Source of the DNA: Erythrobacter sp. | GTDB taxonomy: Bacteria; Pseudomonadota; Alphaproteobacteria; Sphingomonadales; Sphingomonadaceae | Assembly (NCBI GenBank): GCA_009993635.1 | Contig: JAACTC010000006.1 | Coordinates: 496,001-560,000, forward strand | DNA length: 64,000 nt | Reading direction: 5' to 3' | Shown: positions 58,106 through 64,000 of the stretch, piece by piece | Layout of the letters: each line of letters begins with the position of its first letter | Numbering within the stretch: position 1 is the first letter of the stretch | Made by a program: the position numbers and the translations under genes | Notes under the pieces: generated by a model | Databases searched by the model: none | What the model saw: only the letters and a program-made list of their open reading frames with translations | Told to the model about the DNA's origin: nothing

Positions 58106-58972
58106 ATGGTCACTCCACAAATTGCGAGCCAGCTCGGCAGCATTGAAAATGTCGTCGCGCTGAGCGTCGATCAATACACCTCCGGTTAGCTCATCCTTAT
58201 GGTGAGCTACGGTGCGCACTTCGCCTTTATCCTGTTCTTCCTCGCGATGGCCTGGCAGCTCGCCCCGCGCTATCGCATCGTCCCGATCATGTCGGCGGTC
58301 GTCATGGCCTCGGCCGGTCTCAGTCTGCTGCGCGAATTCATGGTCTGGGAGCAGAACTACGAACTTATCGGCGGGGTCTACCGGCCGCTGGCCGAGAATA
58401 CGAGTTTCACCAATGCCTTCCGCTACGGCAACTGGACGATCACCGTGCCGATCCTGCTGACGCAGCTGGCGATCGCATTCGGCCTGCCGCGACCCGAATT
58501 GCACAGGCGCGCGGTGCGGATAATCGTGCCTGCGGTGCTGATGATCTGGACCGGCCTGTACGGGCAGTTCGGCGAAACCGGCGACTTCATGCGGCTCAAT
58601 ATCTGGGGCGTCATCTCGACCGGTTTCTTCGTCTGGCTGATCGTCGAGGTGCGCGGCGTGATCTCTCGCGGGATCGCGACCAGTCCGCCAGAGCTCAAGG
58701 TCTGGCCGAAGAATATCTGGAGGTACTTCCTCGCGACCTGGGGCCTCTACCCCATCGCCTACGCCCTACCCCAGCTTGGCTTCACGGGCGATGTCGTGGT
58801 CGTGCGCCAATTGCTGTTCTCGATCGCGGACATCAGTTCCAAGCTGATCTACGGGATCATCCTGAGCCGCTACGTCCTGCGTCGCAGCGCGCTGGAAGGC
58901 TATGTCCCGGCGGCCGAGGCGCTCGAAACCTCACCGCTGGGCGCGACCGTCGCCTCGCAACGGGGGGACTGA
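58106..58972 (+). pseudogene. NTQ-motif rhodopsin (light-driven chloride pump type) with an in-frame amber codon
   Basis: Seven-helix microbial rhodopsin. Numbered from ATG 58106 (AAGG eight bases ahead) it spans 288 residues, but codon 28 (58187-58189) is TAG. ATG 58199, four codons on in the same frame, could restart a 257-residue protein that still has helix A (SYGAHFAFILFFLAMAWQL). Helix C has RYGNWTITVPILLTQ, giving the NTQ motif Asn109/Thr113/Gln120 of inward chloride pumps. Helix G has FSIADISSKLIYG with retinal Lys246 and Asp242. The residues before the stop (SIENVVALSVDQY) look like the normal start of the family, so the stop interrupts the gene. It may be broken, read through, restarted, or a sequencing error. 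The retinal-making blh follows five bases later. Confidence 0.85.
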
Positions 58973-58977
58973 TCCAC

Positions 58978-59790
58978 GTGCTGCGCACCGCGCACCTTAT
59001 TGCAATGGGGCTCCGGCTGGACGCCGGGGCCCTTGTTGCCGTGGGGGCGGTCGGTGCGGCGATCCTTGGCCCGCTGATAGGACCGGCGGCGTCCCTGCTG
59101 GTTGCGCTGGTACTGTTCGGCGCGGGCGTGCTGCACGGCGCGGGCGAAGAAAACGAGGGGAGCATCCGCCCGTTCTCGATCATCCATGCGGCCCTGTATC
59201 TCGCCGTCGCTGCGGCGGTCGCGGCGCTTTACCTCGCGTCGCCCACTACAGGTCTCGTCGCATTTCTCGCCATTTCCGTCTGGCATTTCGCCACAAGCCA
59301 CTGCGGTTTCGATCCGGTGGCGCAGGGCGCTATCGCCGCTTGTGCGATAGGCGGCAGTGCGCTGTTTCACGCGTCGCAGACAGCGCAGGTCTTTGCTTCA
59401 ATCACGGGTGACGCGATCCCCGCTGTGCTGATGAGCGCACTTTGCGTGGTGGGTGTCGCCGGGGTGGTCGCTGCCGGTTACGCGGCTGTGCGCGAGCGGC
59501 GGGGCGGCGGGCACGCGATCCTCGCGGTGATGGCTGTCATGCTGGCCGCACCCGTGCTGGCGGTGGCGCTGATCTTCTTTGTCGCACATGCCCTTCCGGT
59601 GCAGCGGGCTCAGGTCGCCCGATATGGCCCTGCGGACGTCTTGCGGGCGACTCTGCCGACCGGGCTGCTCGCGCTTAGCGGGATCGCGGCGCTCGGCGTG
59701 CTGGTGTGGTCGGGCACCGTCGCCCTTCCTCTTGCGGTCGCGATCGCATTCGGGCTCGCAACGCCGCACATGCTGATCGACGGGCTCTGA
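58978..59790 (+). CDS. blh: Brp/Blh family beta-carotene 15,15'-dioxygenase
   Basis: 270 residues from GTG 58978, five bases after the rhodopsin stop with a GGGGGA site overlapping that stop. About eight membrane helices. The His-containing family positions are visible: GVLHGAGEENEG, SVWHFATSHCGFD, FFVAHALPVQ and the end ATPHMLIDGL. The enzyme cleaves beta-carotene to two retinals, the rhodopsin chromophore. The GLPHGALD motif of better-known members is changed to GVLHGAGE. The frame is intact although the upstream rhodopsin carries a stop. Confidence 0.8.
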   Translation: MLRTAHLIAMGLRLDAGALVAVGAVGAAILGPLIGPAASLLVALVLFGAGVLHGAGEENEGSIRPFSIIHAALYLAVAAAVAALYLASPTTGLVAFLAISVWHFATSHCGFDPVAQGAIAACAIGGSALFHASQTAQVFASITGDAIPAVLMSALCVVGVAGVVAAGYAAVRERRGGGHAILAVMAVMLAAPVLAVALIFFVAHALPVQRAQVARYGPADVLRATLPTGLLALSGIAALGVLVWSGTVALPLAVAIAFGLATPHMLIDGL

Positions 59791-59818
59791 CCGGTCGCAT
59801 CGGCGATCGGCGGAGCGT

Positions 59819-60217
59819 CTAATGCGCCGTCGCAGGGGCCGCCAGCGGGAAGAACGGGATGCGCACTTCGATCGGCGATCCGTCTTCGCGGTGGAAGGTG
59901 TAGAAACCCTCCATCGTGCCGAACGGCGTCGCCAGCGGGCAGCCCGATACGTAATCGTGGCTGCGGCCGGGGGTGAGCACGGGCTGTTCGCCCACCACGC
60001 CTTCGCCATCGACATGGCGGACGAGGCCCTGCGCATCGGTGATCCGCCAGTGGCGGGTCAGCAGCTGCACCCGCTCGTGAGAGTGGTTCTCGATCCGGAT
60101 GTGATAGATCCAGAACCACTTGTTGTTGGCCGGGTCGCTCTGTTCGGGCAGGAAATTGACCGAGACCCGAACGGTAAGACCGTCGGTGGTGGCGGCATGT
60201 TCGAACAGGTTCTTCAT
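59819..60217 (-). CDS. apaG: ApaG (CO2+/Mg2+ efflux-associated) protein
   Basis: 132 residues from ATG 60217, the immunoglobulin-like ApaG/DUF525 fold: VRVSVNFLPEQSDPANNKWF, YHIRIENHSHERVQLLTRHW, RITDAQGLVRHVDGEGVVGE, QPVLTPGRSHDYVSGCPLAT. Usual length. In other bacteria it is linked to ApaH and cation resistance; the exact role is not settled. It is convergent with blh. Confidence 0.93.
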   Translation of the reverse strand: MKNLFEHAATTDGLTVRVSVNFLPEQSDPANNKWFWIYHIRIENHSHERVQLLTRHWRITDAQGLVRHVDGEGVVGEQPVLTPGRSHDYVSGCPLATPFGTMEGFYTFHREDGSPIEVRIPFFPLAAPATAH

Positions 60218-60299
60218 AACGACTCGAGAGCGTAATGGGTTTGTCGCCAAGGGCAAGGCGGCGTTGGCCCGATTGCCCACAGGCGCCGACAAATGCGGC

Positions 60300-61601
60300 T
60301 CAGCTCTTGCCGAAATCGGCGCGGGTTCCGTGGGCGGAGATGGCCGCGCACAACCGCTGCAAAGCAACGATATAGGCGGCCGCGCGCATGCCGGTGTCGC
60401 GATCCTGCATCACTTCGCGCACTTTTTGGGCGGCGTCGCCAACGGTTTCTTCCAGATAGTCCGCCACGTCCTCTTCCGCCCAGTCGATGCCCTGCCGGCC
60501 CTGCACCCACTCGGCGTGGCTGATCGTCACCCCGCCGCCATTGGCGAGAATATCGGGCACGACCTCGATCCCGGCATCTTCCAGCGCATCGTCCGCGGCA
60601 GGCAGGATCGGCCGGTTGGCGAGTTCGAGGATCGCCTTGCAGTCGAGCTGTTCCACATCCTGCGCATCCGCGATCACTCCGCCCAGCGCGGCGAAGACCA
60701 GCACATCGCATTTCGTGGAAAGCACCTGTTCGGGATCGTCGGACGCTTTCGCATTGCCGCCATCATAGGCGCCGACCTTGCCCTGCTCGTCCTTCGCCTT
60801 CGCCAGCGCATCGATGTCCAGCCCGTCCGGGTCCGACACCGTGCCCGAGGAATCGGCGACCGCGACGATCCTGTGCCCGGCCTTCGCGGCGGCATCCGCG
60901 AACCAGCGCCCGGCATTGCCGAAGCCCTGCATGGCGATCGTCAGCCCTCCGTCCTCGTCCAGCCCGGCAAGATCGCGCATCGCCTCTAGCGCAATGTGCC
61001 CGCCGCGCCCCGTCGCGGGGGTGCGCCCCGCCATGCCGCCCAGCGCGACCGGCTTGCCGGTAAAGGCATGGGGCAGGATGGCACCAGCGATTTCCGAATA
61101 TTCGCTCACCATCCACGCCATCTCGCGCTCTCCGGTGGCGACATCGGGCGCGGGCACGTCACGGTCCGGCCCCAGGATCTTGCCCATTGCGCGCACGTAG
61201 CCGCGCGCCACGCGCTCTTTCTCCATGGTCGAAAGGTCGTGCGCGTCGACCTCCACCCCGCCCTTGCCGCCGCCGAAGGGCAGGCCCATCAGCGCGCATT
61301 TCATGGTCATCAGGAAGGCGAGCGTTTCGACCTCGTCCAGATGCACGCTGGGGTGAAAGCGGATGCCGCCCTTGGTCGGCCCGAGCGCGGAATTATACCG
61401 GCAGCGCCACGCCTTGAGCGCCAGCGCAGAGCCATCGTCGCGGCGGATATTGACCGACGCGGCGAGCGTTTCGATCGGATTGCACAGGTGCGATACGACC
61501 TCGTCTTCCAGCCCGACGACCTTCGCCGCCCGCGTCATCCGTTCCTGCGCCGCTGCCAGCTGCTCGCCCATATCCGTCGTCTCCAGTTTCTCTGTGTTCA
61601 T
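60300..61601 (-). CDS. gdhA: glutamate dehydrogenase (Glu/Leu/Phe/Val family)
   Basis: 433 residues from ATG 61601. Substrate-binding GPTKGGIRFHPSV and KCALMGLPFGGGKGGVEVD (catalytic Lys113), the PAPDV Asp region, HAFTGKPVALGG, and the Rossmann domain with MQGFGNAGRWFADAAAKAGH and FAALGGVIADAQD. The size and lack of an N-terminal extension fit the NAD-type hexameric enzymes. It interconverts glutamate and 2-oxoglutarate, feeding the 2-oxoglutarate dehydrogenase encoded at 17-23 kb. The frame is open further upstream but without coding character. No Shine-Dalgarno is clear. Confidence 0.9.
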   Translation of the reverse strand: MNTEKLETTDMGEQLAAAQERMTRAAKVVGLEDEVVSHLCNPIETLAASVNIRRDDGSALALKAWRCRYNSALGPTKGGIRFHPSVHLDEVETLAFLMTMKCALMGLPFGGGKGGVEVDAHDLSTMEKERVARGYVRAMGKILGPDRDVPAPDVATGEREMAWMVSEYSEIAGAILPHAFTGKPVALGGMAGRTPATGRGGHIALEAMRDLAGLDEDGGLTIAMQGFGNAGRWFADAAAKAGHRIVAVADSSGTVSDPDGLDIDALAKAKDEQGKVGAYDGGNAKASDDPEQVLSTKCDVLVFAALGGVIADAQDVEQLDCKAILELANRPILPAADDALEDAGIEVVPDILANGGGVTISHAEWVQGRQGIDWAEEDVADYLEETVGDAAQKVREVMQDRDTGMRAAAYIVALQRLCAAISAHGTRADFGKS

Positions 61602-61748
61602 AGGAGAGAACGTGTGGGCGTGTGGGCGTTCCTTGATGGTCAGGAAGATGATGGGTTTCAGATCTTCGTCGGCCCGGACCTGACCCGGGCCCGGCGCTTT
61701 CTGGGACGCGGCGCTGAAAGCCTTGAGCAAACCGAGCAAACCGACCGG

Positions 61749-62954
61749 TCAGAAGCCAGCCGCCTCCAGCGCCTGGTCCATGTCGTCCTTGATATCCTCG
61801 ATATCTTCCAGCCCGACATTGATCCGCACCAGCCCTTCGGTCACGCCCATCTCGGCGCGGGCGTCCTCGCTCATACTGGCGTGCGTGGTGCTCGCGGGAT
61901 GGCAGGCGAGGCTGCGCGAATCGCCGATATTGTTCGACAGGTCGATCAGCTTCAGCGCGTCGAGCAGCGCGTGCGCCTTCTCGCGGCTGCCCAGATCGAA
62001 GGCGAAGATCGGGCCGGTGGCGCGCATCTGCTTGAGCGCGAGCGCGTGGCGCGGGTGGCTCTCCAGCCCCGGGTGCAGGATGCGCGGCACGCGCGGTTCC
62101 ATCATCCGGCCCAGCGAGACCGCGTTCTGGCTCTGCCGGTGGGCGCGCAGGTCCAGCGTCTCCAGCCCCTTGTGCACCACCCAAGCATTGAACGGCGACA
62201 GGTTGGGCCCGGTATTGCGCTGGAAGGGCAGCAGCACCTCGTCGATCCATTCCTTCGTCCCGCACACCGCACCGGCGAGCACGCGGCCCTGCCCGTCCAT
62301 CAGCTTGGTCGCGCTGTAGGCCACCACGTCCGCGCCAAACTCCATCGGGCGCTGCAACGCAGGCGACGCGAAGGCATTGTCGACCACGGTGGTGATCCCG
62401 TGCGCCTTTGCGAGGCTGCAGACATGCTCCAGATCGACGATGTCGAGTGTGGGGTTGGCGGGCGTTTCGAAGAAGAAGACCTTGGTGTTGGGGCGGATCG
62501 CGGCTTCCCACGCGGCGTTATCCGCGCTGTCGACCACGCTGGTCTCGATCCCGAAGCGCGGCAGCAGGTGATCGACCAGCCAGCGGCACGAACCGAACGC
62601 GGCGCGCGCGGCGACGCAGTGGTCTCCGGCGGAAAGGCCGGCGAGCAGCGCGGCGGTCATCGCGGCCATCCCGCTGGCCTGCACGCGGCAGGCTTCCGCC
62701 CCCTCCATCAGCGCGATGCGTTCTTCCAGCATCGCGACCGTGGGGTTCTGGAGGCGCGAATAGGTCATCCCCTCGGCCTCGCCCGCGAAGCGCGCGGCGA
62801 CTTCCGCCGCATTGTCGTAGGTATAGCCCGAGGTGAGGAACAGCGCCTCGCTCGTCTCGCCATGTTCGGATCGCCAGGTGCCCCCGCGCACGGCCTGCGT
62901 TGCGGGCCGCCACTTCGAAGTGACGGAGCGATCCATTCCGGTGGTCTTCTTCAT
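61749..62954 (-). CDS. metZ: O-succinylhomoserine sulfhydrylase
   Basis: 401 residues from ATG 62954, a Cys/Met metabolism PLP enzyme: SEALFLTSGYTYDNAAEVAA, MTYSRLQNPTVAMLEERIAL, PLP Lys217 in YSATKLMDG, and VRINVGLEDIEDIKDDMDQA at the end. The FLTSGY and YSRLQNPT segments are those of MetZ rather than cystathionine synthases. It makes homocysteine from O-succinylhomoserine and sulfide. A longer frame exists upstream but lacks coding character. Confidence 0.9.
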   Translation of the reverse strand: MKKTTGMDRSVTSKWRPATQAVRGGTWRSEHGETSEALFLTSGYTYDNAAEVAARFAGEAEGMTYSRLQNPTVAMLEERIALMEGAEACRVQASGMAAMTAALLAGLSAGDHCVAARAAFGSCRWLVDHLLPRFGIETSVVDSADNAAWEAAIRPNTKVFFFETPANPTLDIVDLEHVCSLAKAHGITTVVDNAFASPALQRPMEFGADVVAYSATKLMDGQGRVLAGAVCGTKEWIDEVLLPFQRNTGPNLSPFNAWVVHKGLETLDLRAHRQSQNAVSLGRMMEPRVPRILHPGLESHPRHALALKQMRATGPIFAFDLGSREKAHALLDALKLIDLSNNIGDSRSLACHPASTTHASMSEDARAEMGVTEGLVRINVGLEDIEDIKDDMDQALEAAGF

Positions 62955-63144
62955 GGCAACGGCGCTTACGGTGGCGGCCGCCCGCTCGCAAGCGGAAGGC
63001 TGCGGCACACCGCCCAGCCGCTGCCTGCCCAAACGAAACGGAGCCCCGCGATGGAGGCCGCGCGTGGCGGATCGGCAACGCCCGCGATGCATAAGCACCT
63101 CACCGCTTGATGGCCACGCCGCCCGCCCGTAACCTGCGCGTTCG

Positions 63145-64000
63145 ATGAGCATTCTGCGCGACGATCGCCGACAGCCAGGCGACCCGATGCTGGCCTGCGT
63201 GGGCCTGACCGTGGCCTTTTTCGCGCTGTGCCTGTGGCGGCTATGGCTGCCCAGCGCGCCCTTTTTCGACGAGATCCACTACCTCCCCGCGGCGCGCAAT
63301 CTGCTGGCGGGCGGCGACTACATCAATGCCGAGCATCCGCCGCTGGGCAAGCAGATACTCGCGCTGGGCATGTCGATGCTGGGGGACAATCCATGGGGCT
63401 GGCGGCTGCTGCCCGCGCTTGCCGGGGCGCTGGCGCTGTTCGCCGGGATGCGCGCGCTGTGGCTGGTGAGCCACCGCCGCGATGCCGCGCTCGCCTATGG
63501 CGTGCTGCTGGCGACCGGTTTCCTGCTGTTCGTCCACGCGCAGATCGCCATGCTCGACGTGTTCATGGTCGCCTTCTTCCTCGCCGCGCTGTGGTTGTTC
63601 GCGGGTGCCTGCCGCGCGGCCAGCACCGGGCGGGCGCGGATCGACCTGGCGCTGGCGGGCGTCGCGCTGGGCTGCGCCATCGGATCGAAGTGGAACGCCG
63701 CCCCGCTCGCGCCTTTCCTTGGCCTCGCCTTCCTGGCGGTACGCTGGAAAGCGGTCGGCCCCGCGCGGCTTTTGAAAAAGAGCGATGCGGCTCCGGTACG
63801 CGGCGTCTCGCTGGTCGAGGCGGCGCTGTGGCTCGGCCTGCTGCCGCTGGCGGTCTATGCGGCGACCTTCTGGCCCGCGTTCCCCGAAGGCGGGCCGTTC
63901 GCGGGCAAGGGGCTGATCGGCGCGCACGCCTATATGCTGGAGTTGCAGCAGAGCGTGAAGGAACACCATCCCTACCAGTCCACCTGGCTGCAGTGGGTGC
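63145..64000 (+). CDS. protein O-mannosyltransferase-type glycosyltransferase (GT39), 3' partial
   Basis: At least 285 residues, open at the right edge. Begins with a membrane helix (LACVGLTVAFFALCLWRLWL) and the family's first loop with FFDEIHYLPAARNLL (the DE catalytic pair) and NAEHPPLGKQILALG. Helices then follow, with FLLFVHAQIAMLDVFMVAFF and GVALGCAIGSKWNA. This is the PMT/dolichyl-phosphate-mannose transferase family, which moves a sugar from a lipid carrier to protein. The loop after ATFWPAFPEGG ends HHPYQSTWLQW. It is divergent from metZ. Confidence 0.88.
   Translation, partial: MSILRDDRRQPGDPMLACVGLTVAFFALCLWRLWLPSAPFFDEIHYLPAARNLLAGGDYINAEHPPLGKQILALGMSMLGDNPWGWRLLPALAGALALFAGMRALWLVSHRRDAALAYGVLLATGFLLFVHAQIAMLDVFMVAFFLAALWLFAGACRAASTGRARIDLALAGVALGCAIGSKWNAAPLAPFLGLAFLAVRWKAVGPARLLKKSDAAPVRGVSLVEAALWLGLLPLAVYAATFWPAFPEGGPFAGKGLIGAHAYMLELQQSVKEHHPYQSTWLQWV

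Noticed and set aside
58199..58972. Treating ATG 58199 as the ordinary start of the rhodopsin
   Set aside because: It has no Shine-Dalgarno, while the upstream ATG 58106 has one, and the 27 codons between it and the TAG read like the family's N-terminus. Restart at 58199 remains possible but is not the ancestral start.

Overview
This window is a high-GC chromosomal segment of an alphaproteobacterium. It most resembles a marine member of the Sphingomonadales, Erythrobacteraceae type. The basis is protein style and gene content: a compact ribosomal superoperon on the minus strand, the mdh-sucD-sucA-sucB-lpd order, a sphingomonad-type REP palindrome (ends reading TTCGAC/AGCTTGTCGAA), and a rhodopsin-blh pair as found in marine relatives. 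This assignment is inference; no 16S rRNA or tRNA gene was recognised here.

Layout. 1-5.5 kb: tail of a Rossmann-fold NAD(P)-binding protein, thpR, a membrane-anchored GH24 lysozyme, a lipoprotein, a secreted M3 peptidase with a strong terminator, and a small secreted protein. 5.6-10.4 kb (minus): a vitamin B12 uptake operon (btuB-btuF-btuC-btuD) behind a clear cobalamin riboswitch. 10.6-14.2 kb: a SleB-type cell wall hydrolase, a small conserved protein and a membrane GGDEF-EAL protein. 14.4-22.9 kb (plus): a TCA-cycle operon (mdh, small secreted protein, sucD, sucA, sucB, lpd). A GIY-YIG nuclease reading frame bounded by 28-bp inverted repeats sits between sucB and lpd. 22.9-31 kb: serine hydrolase, an integral membrane protein with SEDS-like motifs, a VOC protein, a TRIC/UPF0126 channel, two paralogous secreted proteins, a secreted prolyl oligopeptidase and a fasciclin lipoprotein.

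31.2-52.1 kb (minus) is the combined str-S10-spc-alpha ribosomal cluster, read from rpsL down to rplQ. It has secY and adk, and a START/SRPBCC-like secreted protein lies between adk and rpsM. rpmJ (L36) was not found at its usual place. 52.4-56.6 kb is an accessory stretch: a hypothetical protein, a degenerate cold-shock-like protein, an AT-richer orphan TIR-domain protein, an HTH protein with a G-rich repeat tail, a double-PilZ protein and a GcvA-like LysR regulator. 56.6-64 kb: a DUF2254 membrane protein, a rhodopsin-blh operon, apaG, glutamate dehydrogenase, metZ, and the start of a protein mannosyltransferase-type glycosyltransferase that runs off the window.

The most notable observation is the rhodopsin. 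It carries the NTQ motif of light-driven inward chloride pumps and a helix G retinal lysine, and is followed at once by the retinal-producing blh gene. Its reading frame holds an in-frame amber codon (58187-58189) just ahead of helix A. A well-placed Shine-Dalgarno and ATG lie 27 codons upstream of it, and another ATG lies four codons downstream. Next in interest are the inverted-repeat-bounded GIY-YIG unit, the short membrane protein with SEDS (FtsW/RodA) signature segments, the TIR protein and a ~77-bp block duplicated upstream of rpsL and of the cold-shock-like gene.
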